Shown here piece by piece: positions 13,965-22,734 of a stretch of 64,000 nucleotides of DNA. The notes beneath the pieces were generated by a model. It searched no databases, was not told the origin of the DNA, and saw only the letters and a program-made list of their open reading frames with translations. Each line of letters starts with the position of its first letter. Positions within the stretch are counted from its first letter, which is position 1. Source of the stretch: a virus. The position numbers were made by a program, and so were the translations under genes. Location of the stretch: positions 21,717 through 85,716 of the IMG/VR virus record IMGVR_UViG_3300025073_000041. One strand, given 5' to 3'.

Positions 13965-16127
13965 CTATGGGGCGATCTGGCGGTTCCAGATCCTAACTCC
14001 GTTTTGGATGCAAAAGGCGGGCTGATATTGCATGGCTCCTAAAGAAATACCTAGTTTTGTCGTGCTTGGAATAGAAATTGACGTTCCCGAAGATGCTTCT
14101 AAGACATCATCAATATAAACCGCATTATTTGACGTTCCCCACAACCCCGTGAGCGAATGAACAGAATTGTCCATAATATCTGTAGTTCCTATTAAATTGG
14201 AAACACTAGAATTCCCAACTAATATTTGCTGTCTTCCAACGCTGGTATTTGTATTTATAAACCAGCCAACCCTATTTTCATTTGTTCCATCTGACAAAGA
14301 AAATAAAGCCTGGATCGTATGCGGCGCGTCAATACTCTTGCACATAAAACTAAATTCCATTGTCCCTGTGTTTGGTCCCGTAAAAGTATATTCTAAAGAG
14401 TCTGTATTTCTTGTCACTTGCGCCGTTGTCGTTGCAATAAAAGATGTTGCTGCGCCATATGCTTCTACCTGAGCACCAAGTAAATAACCTGATACCGTTG
14501 CATCATCCCCTGCAAATTCGTTGTCGGTGTCAGCTTCCGCAAATGCAATTTTATGTGTGTGTGATGCTGCTGTTCCAAGATACGCAATAGAAACTCTGCA
14601 ATAGTCACCAACATCTTGCACAAGAGCCTCGCTTGCTCCTGCCCCTTTTGTGCCAAGAGCACAAGACGAAATATTAAAATAGCTATATGCGTTGGCTACT
14701 GTGTCATCTGACAAATATAGCCAGTCTCTGTTTCCTGGTTTGGCATATACGGAAAAAGTATGTGTTGCAGCAGTTAATGTCACAGCTTGGGTAACGCCAT
14801 GCACAGAGGTTCCTGTTCCGGCTGTAAACCCATCTGCCAAAGCCGTTCCAAATATGTCGGTTGTGCCGTCCGCTATGTCGTCAAGGGCATCAATATTTGT
14901 CCATGTTGTGCCAAATGCTGAGCTTTGAAGTATTTTATTTGTTATTGCAGGTTCTGCCAAGACACCATTTAAACATTCGTCGCTGTCGCAGTCTCGAACA
15001 ACTCTAGGCCAACCGGAGCCAACATTAAAAAAGTTGGTTGCGTTGTTTGTGTGTGTGTCCTGAATTTCAAGCGTTGCTGTGGTCGCTCTTGTATATGTTG
15101 CAAGTTTTGTTGGTGCGGTTTGCGGGTATATGCCGGCCAATTGGTAAAAGCGCTGCTTCGCGATCACGGCCCATTCTGCGGGACCGTCGGCGCCGGCTTT
15201 GTGCCAGGAGGGGTATTTCCACATGGCGACGTGAACTAGGTTACTACCAAAGGGCAACGCACCCGTTGCAGACGCCAAAACTTTTAGGGTTGTCGCTTCT
15301 GACATGTTGCCGACAGAACTAGCGTCTACACCGGTCCCTGCTGTTGCATTACCGTAACAAACCATCCCATTTGTGCTAGCCTCGTCTCTATTCACAAAGC
15401 AGATCGTATGCGTCCACGACAAAGCACTGGCAACAGAGTCCGCATATTTATTGTCTGGACCATCATCAATTGAAAGCCGGTTAGAAGTGGTATAGCTTGT
15501 TATTGACCAGAAAGCCGTGCCACCTTTTTGTGCTAAAAAGCTAGTTGCTGCTGGCGCTTTCGTCATAAATTCTAGGGCAAAGTCCTCTGTACCTATATCC
15601 CCAACCGTGTTTGCGCTTGCCTGAAAATAATCGGCACCACCACTAAGCGCAGTTGTGCCGTCTGTGAATGGAGCCGCTACACCGGGTGTAACGTCCGCCC
15701 CACCGTTGACAACGGCCAGCGTCCCGCCATAGTCGCAAGCCCACGTCGACGCGCCTGCGTCCTGCCCCTCACACCACACGCTAGGCGCAACTTCAATGCC
15801 GTTTATGGTGAGGTTTTTGGAAAGCTGGGAAAGGCCAGAAACCAAATTCCCCCCAATCTCATCATATCCCAACTTAAAAATAACTTCGTCTGCACAATTA
15901 GAATCGCATCCGTCCTCACTTACCAAATTTCCATCATCGCACGTCTCTGTACCGTTTGTTACTCCATCACCACATGTTGCCTGGACCATCAAATCCCCAG
16001 AAACACCAGACTTTATAACAAAATCTCCCGAAATGCCAGACTTTATAACAAGCTGAGAGCAGGAGCTTTCATCACAAGACAAAAGAAAGAATATCACTCC
16101 TGCTATAATAGATTTCATCATCTTCAT
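13965..16127 (-). CDS. LamG-containing lipoprotein with Myxococcales-type Cys-rich repeat
   Basis: A 720-residue protein. MKMMKSIIAGVIFFLLSC is a lipoprotein signal (LLSC lipobox). A duplicated VIKSGxSGD motif follows at 27-45. CGDGVTNGTETCDDGN... DGCDSNC (52-79) is the cysteine-rich repeat seen repeatedly in Myxococcota and related surface proteins. The rest contains two concanavalin A/LamG-like regions (about 110-330 and 560-715, the latter ending GVRIWNRQIAP). It probably binds carbohydrate or is a surface adhesin. Its place among virion genes leaves open whether it is in the particle or on the infected cell. Confidence 0.75.
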   Translation of the reverse strand: MKMMKSIIAGVIFFLLSCDESSCSQLVIKSGISGDFVIKSGVSGDLMVQATCGDGVTNGTETCDDGNLVSEDGCDSNCADEVIFKLGYDEIGGNLVSGLSQLSKNLTINGIEVAPSVWCEGQDAGASTWACDYGGTLAVVNGGADVTPGVAAPFTDGTTALSGGADYFQASANTVGDIGTEDFALEFMTKAPAATSFLAQKGGTAFWSITSYTTSNRLSIDDGPDNKYADSVASALSWTHTICFVNRDEASTNGMVCYGNATAGTGVDASSVGNMSEATTLKVLASATGALPFGSNLVHVAMWKYPSWHKAGADGPAEWAVIAKQRFYQLAGIYPQTAPTKLATYTRATTATLEIQDTHTNNATNFFNVGSGWPRVVRDCDSDECLNGVLAEPAITNKILQSSAFGTTWTNIDALDDIADGTTDIFGTALADGFTAGTGTSVHGVTQAVTLTAATHTFSVYAKPGNRDWLYLSDDTVANAYSYFNISSCALGTKGAGASEALVQDVGDYCRVSIAYLGTAASHTHKIAFAEADTDNEFAGDDATVSGYLLGAQVEAYGAATSFIATTTAQVTRNTDSLEYTFTGPNTGTMEFSFMCKSIDAPHTIQALFSLSDGTNENRVGWFINTNTSVGRQQILVGNSSVSNLIGTTDIMDNSVHSLTGLWGTSNNAVYIDDVLEASSGTSISIPSTTKLGISLGAMQYQPAFCIQNGVRIWNRQIAP

Positions 16128-16161
16128 TTATTTTTTCTCTCTTATTGGAAACTTCTCTCTG

Positions 16162-16815
16162 CTATTCCCCTTCGTTTTCAACAGTTTTTTGTTTTGCTAT
16201 CTTGCCAGGATTTTCCCCTGACATCACATTCATCGGCCAGACAACACAATTTAAAGAAGGATCATTAACAACACAAGAAGTCTCTTGTCCTCCTGTCACA
16301 TACCCATTTGTGCATTGCAAAGCTCTGTCTGTCGAAGAGAATATTTCTTTTTCTTGTGTCTCGCCAGTATCAGCATCAACGACAGTTTCTATTGTTCCAC
16401 AAAAACAATCGTCAACTACTACCAAAGGAGGTACACAACAACATGAAGATAATTGTTCTGCTGGCCATTCCGGACACTTTTCTAATTTCTCAGATACAGT
16501 GCCGCAATACTTTAATATAATCATGTTATTTAACAAACCTGTCTTTACTTCTTCTAATTTTGCGTTTGTGCAAGAATAGAAAGTCTCTTCTGTTAGAGGA
16601 TTTTTTATATGTCCGCAATATTGCTTTTCAACTTGTTTATCTTTGATTTTATTTACGTCTCGGCCTTTTGTTGCTTCAACTGCAACATGTGTATCCCATA
16701 AATTTAAATATGCTGTCGTTCCACCGGCAGCTACAATGGCTGCCAGTCCAAGGCCAACTAGTAGTTCCTTTGCTCTAGATTCTTTTTCTTGCTTTGTTTT
16801 CTCTGTTGTGGACAT
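16162..16815 (-). CDS. Cys-rich membrane-anchored protein
   Basis: A 217-residue protein. A short charged N-terminus precedes one transmembrane helix (about 17-40); the remainder carries 12 cysteines, including SCCCVPP and DDCFCGT, and would lie in the periplasm where disulfides form. No family recognised. It sits between the LamG lipoprotein and a virion fibre-like gene. Confidence 0.65.
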   Translation of the reverse strand: MSTTEKTKQEKESRAKELLVGLGLAAIVAAGGTTAYLNLWDTHVAVEATKGRDVNKIKDKQVEKQYCGHIKNPLTEETFYSCTNAKLEEVKTGLLNNMIILKYCGTVSEKLEKCPEWPAEQLSSCCCVPPLVVVDDCFCGTIETVVDADTGETQEKEIFSSTDRALQCTNGYVTGGQETSCVVNDPSLNCVVWPMNVMSGENPGKIAKQKTVENEGE

Positions 16816-16841
16816 TACAAAACCTCTAATTAATATCTTAT

Positions 16842-17396
16842 TTATTTCGTATATTGATTATAGCTTCCTCTATCGTCTTTTTGATAATGGAAGTCGAAAG
16901 AAATAGCTGCCGCATCTTCTGCATATGTATCTCCACCATCTGCCGCAGCTCGATATAATCTTCCGAAGATAATACAAGAAATAGTTTTTCCAGACATACT
17001 CATCGAAGGTAAAATTGCCATTTGATGATAATTTATTGTTCCTGTTGCTGCGAAAGAAGCAGACATAAGAACAGTTTGTCCAAAGGTTCCACTCACGGAA
17101 GCTAAAGTATATTCCAAACCCCAAACCACGTTTCCTGAACCTGTTGAGGTAGGACACCAATGGATATGAGGATAAATGGAAGAGCCCTGATACCAATCGT
17201 GAGGCATCTGAGTCTCAAAATAAACTTCTTCTTCTGTCGCAGGATCGAAGAAATATGTATAAACCCCATCTGTCGCTCCGCTTCCTGTTAGTTTTGCGAA
17301 GTTTGGATCGTGAACTCCAGCAACTTTAACAGAAGACATTGCGATTCTCAAATCGTCCCATCTATAATCATTTGAAGACTTAGCTCTCAAATCCAT
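16842..17396 (-). CDS. Virion/tail-fibre-associated protein
   Basis: A 184-residue protein. The pattern YRWDDLRI... QMPHDWYQGSSIYPHIHWCPT... VVWGLEYT is a known phage structural family, usually found beside tail fibre or neck genes; the exact role is unknown. GAGGAGAAAAAATAA precedes the ATG, the same leader type as its neighbours. Confidence 0.65.
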   Translation of the reverse strand: MDLRAKSSNDYRWDDLRIAMSSVKVAGVHDPNFAKLTGSGATDGVYTYFFDPATEEEVYFETQMPHDWYQGSSIYPHIHWCPTSTGSGNVVWGLEYTLASVSGTFGQTVLMSASFAATGTINYHQMAILPSMSMSGKTISCIIFGRLYRAAADGGDTYAEDAAAISFDFHYQKDDRGSYNQYTK

Positions 17397-17425
17397 TTAT
17401 TTTTTCTCCTCTTGCGAGTCCTTTA

Positions 17426-18136
17426 TTACCACATGAACCAATTGGTGCCGTTGGAATATAACCTAACAACACCGTAATTTTCCGCTATTAATATGCTTGC
17501 TTGACCGTCAATTAATTCTGTGCTTTCGGTATCAACAGTAATATTTCTTGTTCCAGCCCCGCCACCTTCATCTTTAATTATTATTACTCTTCCCGCATCC
17601 ACAGCATCCGTATCCAAAGTCACCGTAACTGCTGCTGTTGTGGTATATGTAACGCCAATTAAAACATATGTTCCTGTTGCAGAATATGTTGCAGCAGCAA
17701 CCGCAATTCTAGATGCAATAAGACCAGAATTTAAATCCAAATCGTGAGTTAGTTCCGTCTTGCAATTTTGTGCAGCACCAGAACCATCTGTCTCACAATA
17801 AAATTTAGTATGTCCTGTGCCGTCTATTCTTACTTCAATACTTTCTTCTGTTCCTGCGACAGGAGTTGCAGAAATAGATAAATCTCCAATAACGCATTCG
17901 GCACCATAATCTTCCAAACAAGTTACTGCACCTATTTCCGTATCTACACCAAACTCTCCCCTGTCGCTCGTATTAACTTTTAAAACATCAACAGTAGCAG
18001 AGCCTGCCGCATTAAAAGCAGAAAAGAATTCGTTGTTTGGCAACGTAATACCATCCCGAAAGATAGTATTTGCCGCAACAAGAAACCCAATAAATAAAGT
18101 TATAAACCCTATTCCAAAAAACGCTTCTTTTTTCAC
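17426..18136 (-). CDS. Fibre-like protein with N-terminal membrane segment
   Basis: A 236-residue protein. Residues 5-24 are hydrophobic (AFFGIGFITLFIGFLVAAN), like a signal anchor. The C-terminal part, VIIIKDEGGGAGTRNITVDT... IDGQASILIAENYGVVRLYSNGTNWF, is the beta-rich module seen at ends of phage tail fibre proteins. An export signal on such a module is unusual for a protein assembled in the cytoplasm. Confidence 0.6.
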   Translation of the reverse strand: MKKEAFFGIGFITLFIGFLVAANTIFRDGITLPNNEFFSAFNAAGSATVDVLKVNTSDRGEFGVDTEIGAVTCLEDYGAECVIGDLSISATPVAGTEESIEVRIDGTGHTKFYCETDGSGAAQNCKTELTHDLDLNSGLIASRIAVAAATYSATGTYVLIGVTYTTTAAVTVTLDTDAVDAGRVIIIKDEGGGAGTRNITVDTESTELIDGQASILIAENYGVVRLYSNGTNWFMW

Positions 18137-18149
18137 AACTTATTCCTCG

Positions 18150-18521
18150 CTAAAACGTTATTCTATTTACAGTTGCAGACATTGCCGCAACAGAAGACGA
18201 AACAATAAAGTTAAGATATGAACTTGATGCTTCAACATACACAGAGGCTGTTGGAAAACTTCCAATATCAGCAGGGCCAGAATCTTGATAGGAAGCAGAA
18301 GCTCCACCGGCCGAACTAGACATATATAAAGCATGAACAAGCCCAGCCCTAGCTGTTGAACCAGAGGTGAGATAATATTCATACAAAGCCAGATAGGAAC
18401 CAGACATATCTGTCGCTTCTATTGTATTTAATCCAAGAGCACAAGAAGACGTTACCTCTGTATACCCCGTGCCCGTTCCTGTACTTGTGCTTGAATTATA
18501 TGAAAAAAACCTAGAAGACAT
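18150..18521 (-). CDS. Hypothetical small virion protein
   Basis: A 123-residue Ser/Thr/Ala-rich beta-type protein (MSSRFFSYNSSTSTGTGTGY) with no charge clusters. Composition and location between head and fibre genes suggest a capsid decoration or neck component. No family recognised. Confidence 0.55.
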   Translation of the reverse strand: MSSRFFSYNSSTSTGTGTGYTEVTSSCALGLNTIEATDMSGSYLALYEYYLTSGSTARAGLVHALYMSSSAGGASASYQDSGPADIGSFPTASVYVEASSSYLNFIVSSSVAAMSATVNRITF

Positions 18522-18546
18522 TAATTTTTCTCTCCTCTACAAAACT

Positions 18547-18972
18547 TTAGCTACTAACGCCCTCTGTGCTGTGAACAAAGTTAACATCGGTCACGCCAGT
18601 TACTTCTGCATATAGATCAAAAAAAGCATCTGCAGCAGAAGCATCATCAACACTCACATAAACAAAGCCTGCCTTTAGATCAAAAGAAAATGATTCTCCG
18701 GGCTTAATCTGAAAATTATGTCCCGTTAGATCAGCAGCAACAACATCCAAATCCCCGGTCCTTGCGCTGCTGTGAATTCTCATGATAGCGGCAGCATTAT
18801 TGGAGGTTTCATTAAAAATTGTAATACTTCTTGTCAAAGAAGGAAAATCTATTTTTATCTCTTGCACGCCTGCCCCAGTAGCAAATTTATGTCTTAGCCA
18901 ATAAGCTTCTCCAGGGACCATCCATCGACCGGCCATCCCGATTCCTGCTTTTGGTTGATATCTAGAACTCAT
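18547..18972 (-). CDS. Hypothetical virion protein
   Basis: A 141-residue protein (MSSRYQPKAGIGMAGRWMVPGEAYWLRHKF). The beta-sandwich-like pattern with SITIFNETSNNAAAIMRIHSS suggests a small structural or decoration protein. Function is inferred only from location. Confidence 0.55.
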   Translation of the reverse strand: MSSRYQPKAGIGMAGRWMVPGEAYWLRHKFATGAGVQEIKIDFPSLTRSITIFNETSNNAAAIMRIHSSARTGDLDVVAADLTGHNFQIKPGESFSFDLKAGFVYVSVDDASAADAFFDLYAEVTGVTDVNFVHSTEGVSS

Positions 18973-18996
18973 TTTTATTCTCTCTCCTTGATATAA

Positions 18997-19236
18997 CTAT
19001 CTCTCGCACTTCTTATCGTTTTCTTTTTCTTCTTCCATACGCTTTTTATGTCGCCATATTTGAAAGTTTTTCTCTCTTCTATCTCGAACGCTTTTCTTTT
19101 CGTATCTCTTGCACCAACAACACTTCTCCATGAAGATTTGATGAAGATTTTCTTTCTTACATTTCTTCAAAAACCTCTTCACGAGTCTTTCGTTTCCCTC
19201 ATCTGCATACGAATCAACCTGAACGTGAATTGCCAT
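18997..19236 (-). CDS. rpsU: Ribosomal protein bS21 homologue
   Basis: A 79-residue very basic protein. VDSYADEGNERLVKRFLKKCKKENL... KRYEKKSVRDRREKNFQIWRHKKRM follows the bS21 pattern (NE.L..RFKK...K.G......YEKPS..RRRK). bS21 sits near the 3' end of 16S rRNA and affects start-site choice. Phage versions are known, chiefly in uncultured and marine phages, and may bias host ribosomes to viral mRNA. Four cysteines, including CCWC at 39-42, are unusual. Assignment is by pattern only. Confidence 0.6.
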   Translation of the reverse strand: MAIHVQVDSYADEGNERLVKRFLKKCKKENLHQIFMEKCCWCKRYEKKSVRDRREKNFQIWRHKKRMEEEKENDKKCER

Positions 19237-19248
19237 TTTAATACCTAT

Positions 19249-19761
19249 CTATTGCTTTCCGGCTTTCGCCTTTAAAAAACTAAACAAACCCTCAACATCA
19301 ACACCCGCTCCCTGAATTGCACCATTTGCTTGAGCCATGGCCAAAGGATTATATCCTCCGCCAGCTTCTGGAGTTGGATTCTTCATCTCAACGCTCATCT
19401 GTCGTCCAAGGCTTTCGACAATACTTTCTTTTTGTCTTGGCTGTTCTTTTGGTCTTCGGACACTCTTTGCCTCTTGTAGGAAACCATCTGCCATCTGTCC
19501 ATAGCCAAGAGGCTCTGTTGTTTCTGCCAGCTTTCTTTTTCTTTCTTCTCCGCCGAAATGTACCGGAGAAGGAACATTTTTATTTGCTGCAGAAGAACGG
19601 ACGGTTTCTAACAACATCTCTTGAGCGTCAACTATTGGCCGAATTGCCTCCGCAATAATCTTGGACAGAATGCCGTCTTCTTCAAAAATAACCTCTTTGA
19701 TACACTCTTGAATCAAAGGTTTAATAATTCTTTTTAAATCTTCTTTGTTGTATGCAGCCAT
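19249..19761 (-). CDS. Hypothetical head-associated protein
   Basis: A 170-residue protein. An amphipathic N-terminal helix (LKRIIKPLIQECIKEVIFEEDG) is followed by a disordered, Gln/Pro/Gly-rich remainder. It has the N-terminal helix type shared by several other genes here and sits between the protease and the bS21 gene. Possibly a prohead core or packaged internal protein. Confidence 0.6.
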   Translation of the reverse strand: MAAYNKEDLKRIIKPLIQECIKEVIFEEDGILSKIIAEAIRPIVDAQEMLLETVRSSAANKNVPSPVHFGGEERKRKLAETTEPLGYGQMADGFLQEAKSVRRPKEQPRQKESIVESLGRQMSVEMKNPTPEAGGGYNPLAMAQANGAIQGAGVDVEGLFSFLKAKAGKQ

Positions 19762-19763
19762 GC

Positions 19764-20387
19764 TTATGCACCCCTTACAAAGTCATTGATCAATCTATTA
19801 ATTCTATCAGCTTTTGTTTCAACGTTTGTATAATATTTTCTTTGTAATCCTTCGGCAATATGCATAAAAGCTCCAGTAGTAGAAGGCTCAGAAACAAAAT
19901 CCCAACAAATAAGTTGGAGGTCGTCCCCCACAATCTTTGTTCCATCTCCACCTTCGCTCAAAGACCCAAGAGCACGAGAAGAAATACCCAACTGCACCCC
20001 ATCGTTAACCAAAGAGCGCAATATTTGTCCAGCAGGGGTGGACAGAACCTTCGCCTTACACCACAAATCGTTCCCCTTCCACCACAAATTCGTTATCAGA
20101 TGGGAAGCGTTTTTTAAATTAACAACTTCGTTCTCCGAATGGTCACATTCTCCTAACGCCCTGTTTTCTTTCACTAATTTCAAATAGTTGTTAACTTCGC
20201 GCTCCAACACATCGGAGGGATACCGACGAGAGTTTTGATTACGTGTGTCCTTTTTTTGACAAACCCCTTGCAGATACATCGCCCCGTTTTTTACTTCATG
20301 CCGTTCTTCTTCGGTGAGAAGATCCAACCCACACCGACCATCCGGACATAAATTAAAGAACTCTTTTAGTAATATCTTAGCCATCAT
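19764..20387 (-). CDS. Prohead protease (T4 gp21-like)
   Basis: A 207-residue protein starting MMAKILLKEFF, preceded by GAGGT. Motifs of the gp21/S77 protease family are NSRRYP near the N-terminus, GECDHSE (catalytic His), and GISSRALGS (catalytic Ser). It matures the prohead by cutting scaffold and capsid propeptides inside the shell. T4 gp21 has a similar size (212). The gene lies between portal and capsid genes, as in T4-like phages. Confidence 0.85.
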   Translation of the reverse strand: MMAKILLKEFFNLCPDGRCGLDLLTEEERHEVKNGAMYLQGVCQKKDTRNQNSRRYPSDVLEREVNNYLKLVKENRALGECDHSENEVVNLKNASHLITNLWWKGNDLWCKAKVLSTPAGQILRSLVNDGVQLGISSRALGSLSEGGDGTKIVGDDLQLICWDFVSEPSTTGAFMHIAEGLQRKYYTNVETKADRINRLINDFVRGA

Positions 20388-20431
20388 TTTTACCTCGTCA
20401 GCACCCTTTCGCGCACCTCGCAACCGCTCTT

Positions 20432-20788
20432 CTATTCATCCACTTTTTTATTGGAGGATTTTGGTAATTTAACATTTCTTGTTTCTCCCTTAAGAGTTAA
20501 TTTTTTATGCGATCTAATTCCATCGTCGTCTACAACCATTGTCATAAAATAACTAACAGCAGACGCAATAAAAGGGCCTGTTGCCAATCCAACCCACAGA
20601 TTCGCCACAAAAGATGCTCCAAAAAACCACATGAAAAGAAACACAGCTACCCCGACATAAAACCCAACACACTGCGGGCAATGAAAGAACTTATTTTTTG
20701 GTCTTATTGCGTTGAAAATGCGGCCGTACACAAGAATGCTCGTCATTCCCCACGTCGCCAAGACAAAAATAAATAAATTCGTTAGCAT
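20432..20788 (-). CDS. DUF1360-like membrane protein
   Basis: A 118-residue protein starting MLTNLFIFVL at a TAATG overlap with the upstream gene. Three hydrophobic helices surround FHCPQCVGFYVGV, the CxxC motif of DUF1360 proteins, which are common in phages and of unknown role. The basic tail would lie in the cytoplasm. Confidence 0.65.
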   Translation of the reverse strand: MLTNLFIFVLATWGMTSILVYGRIFNAIRPKNKFFHCPQCVGFYVGVAVFLFMWFFGASFVANLWVGLATGPFIASAVSYFMTMVVDDDGIRSHKKLTLKGETRNVKLPKSSNKKVDE

Positions 20789-21084
20789 TATTTCTTCTTG
20801 CCGTGTTTCTTCGCCCACTTTTGAATAGCTTCAGAAATCATCTTTTTCAGAGACTCGTTCTTATAGGGCTGATTGTATTGTGCCGCACCCCGAACAACCG
20901 AAGAATCTGCTGCATCTTGCGTATCAATATTGGGTCTTGCTTTCGGACCAGCAGCTAGTTTCTCTGCAAGGTCTTTCGTAAGACTTAAAATTGCCATAGC
21001 ATGCTTGCCAGCTCTCTCGTTCGAAGTCTCAGATGCAATCTCTTTTGCTAGATTGTAAATCTGTTTGAGAATTTCTTTTTCCAC
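20788..21084 (-). CDS. Hypothetical helical protein
   Basis: A 98-residue helical protein (MEKEILKQIYNLAKEIASE) with a strongly basic C-terminus (KKMISEAIQKWAKKHGKKK). It is coupled to the downstream membrane protein gene by a one-base overlap. It may be a small head or core component. Confidence 0.6.
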   Translation of the reverse strand: MEKEILKQIYNLAKEIASETSNERAGKHAMAILSLTKDLAEKLAAGPKARPNIDTQDAADSSVVRGAAQYNQPYKNESLKKMISEAIQKWAKKHGKKK

Positions 21085-21672
21085 TTATTTATCTCCCTGA
21101 GTTTTATCTAAACTCTCCCAAAAATAGCCATTTCCAGAACCATTCATCCCCATCATAGGATTGGGCATGTTCCCCTTGTTTGGATCGTGGGGAACCTCCC
21201 CCTCTTCTGTTGAAGGATCCGGGTCTGTAAGTCTTAATTCTTCTTCTCTTTGGAGCTTCTCTCTCATCTCCTCATACGGTTCCTCTGACATAAGAAACTT
21301 CTTTATTGCAAAAAGAGTTATTTGTTCTGCATCATCATCGGAGGACATTATTTTCCCCTCGATTGACCCAAAGATGTTTGCTGCCTGTACTGTGCTAGCG
21401 TCAATAACACCCTTTTTTGAAAGGAATTTAAAAAATCTATCTTGGCAATCATATACCTCATCCGTAAGTTGATCTTTGGGAAGAGTAAGAATCTTTTTCT
21501 TTGCTCTCATCAGAATAATGTCGATATCTTCACTATCCATAATCAGCAAATCGCCATTTAACATCTTACGAATACGAAGGCGAATGGGAAACTTAGGAGG
21601 CGGACCCTTCGGTTTTTCTTGTTGTCCCGGCTGTGTTCCGCCGTCCTTGGAAACGGTTACTTTGATAGCCAT
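21085..21672 (-). CDS. Hypothetical structural-module protein
   Basis: A 195-residue protein. The region IRLRIRKMLNGDLLIMDSEDIDIILM followed by LTDEVYDCQDRFFKFLSKKGVID resembles a protein found beside the portal gene in marine T4-like phages; function unknown. The C-terminus is Pro/Asn/Gly-rich. It abuts the upstream gene directly. Confidence 0.6.
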   Translation of the reverse strand: MAIKVTVSKDGGTQPGQQEKPKGPPPKFPIRLRIRKMLNGDLLIMDSEDIDIILMRAKKKILTLPKDQLTDEVYDCQDRFFKFLSKKGVIDASTVQAANIFGSIEGKIMSSDDDAEQITLFAIKKFLMSEEPYEEMREKLQREEELRLTDPDPSTEEGEVPHDPNKGNMPNPMMGMNGSGNGYFWESLDKTQGDK

Positions 21673-22733
21673 TAATTTTGTTCCTTCTTGCCTTCAACTT
21701 TCTTAAGAAGAGTATAATAATCTGGTTTTTCTTTCAAATGAGCTAAAGCGATTTTCCCAGTTTCTTCTAGATTGTCGCTTGTGATGTTGGTTTGAGGATC
21801 TTTTTTGCCATGTTCCAGCTCGGTATTCATACCTTTATAAAACTCGTCTAAATTATATTCAGACCAACTCATTCCAAGACCTTCACCAACATCTTTTGCA
21901 ACAGAACGACTTACTTTTTCTGAATTGCTTGTCTCAGCCTCTCTCACAATCTCCTGCACCTCAAATAGTTTCTCCAAGTCTTCTTCGGAATAATCCTTCT
22001 TTGTTTTGAAAGAACCCAAAAACTCCAATATCTTGGTTGAAGATTCCTTCATCGCTGCATCTTCATTAATTTCTTTATTACTCGAAATTACTTCACGAAG
22101 ACGAGAAATTTCTTCGTTCAGAAAAGCCCGCAACTCTATTCCACCATCTATTCCAGAGTAAATATAATAACTCAAAGCCTGACGTTGTTCTTTTAAGATA
22201 GAGGTATCATAAGTTTTGTTGAATTTTTCAACAAGAATCTTGAAGGTTAGAGCATCAACATCAACTCCAGCCTCTTCTTTTTTCTTGTCTTCGCATAAAG
22301 CAGAAATTAAACGATTTTCCAAAAGAATCTGTTCTGTAATAGGAACTTTTCTATTGAAGATTTGATATGCTGTCGCAAGTTCTTTATATTTTGGAACATA
22401 TACAGAAAAAACATCAGAGCCAAGCTTTGTATTGACCGCTCGAATCAAGCGACTTTGCTCTACAAACAGATCTTTGGTTGAAATTTTATCATATTCTCTC
22501 TTGGCCTCTTCCAACATTCGCGAGACGACAGACTCTTTTAAAACCTTCGCTTCAAACACCATTCGATAACAAGACAATTCTTTCCAAAGAAGTGTACTTT
22601 TGGAAAAATGCTCTCGAAGAAGAGAAACAATTACTTTCTTCTTGCTATCGTCACCCTTGAGAGAGGCAGCAGTTAGACAACGCACCAGCACTTCATATAG
22701 AAACGCCGAATTCCTCTTTTTATTATGCTTCAT
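21672..22733 (-). CDS. Hypothetical portal-adjacent protein
   Basis: A 353-residue helical protein starting MKHNKKRNSAFLYEVLV one base past the portal stop codon; a longer upstream frame exists but would overlap the portal. SAFLYEVLVRCLTAA ... VSLLREHFSKSTLLWKELSCY is a pattern seen next to portal genes of marine T4-like phages. It is probably a head assembly or core protein. No catalytic motif. Confidence 0.65.
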   Translation of the reverse strand: MKHNKKRNSAFLYEVLVRCLTAASLKGDDSKKKVIVSLLREHFSKSTLLWKELSCYRMVFEAKVLKESVVSRMLEEAKREYDKISTKDLFVEQSRLIRAVNTKLGSDVFSVYVPKYKELATAYQIFNRKVPITEQILLENRLISALCEDKKKEEAGVDVDALTFKILVEKFNKTYDTSILKEQRQALSYYIYSGIDGGIELRAFLNEEISRLREVISSNKEINEDAAMKESSTKILEFLGSFKTKKDYSEEDLEKLFEVQEIVREAETSNSEKVSRSVAKDVGEGLGMSWSEYNLDEFYKGMNTELEHGKKDPQTNITSDNLEETGKIALAHLKEKPDYYTLLKKVEGKKEQN

Positions 22734-22734
22734 A

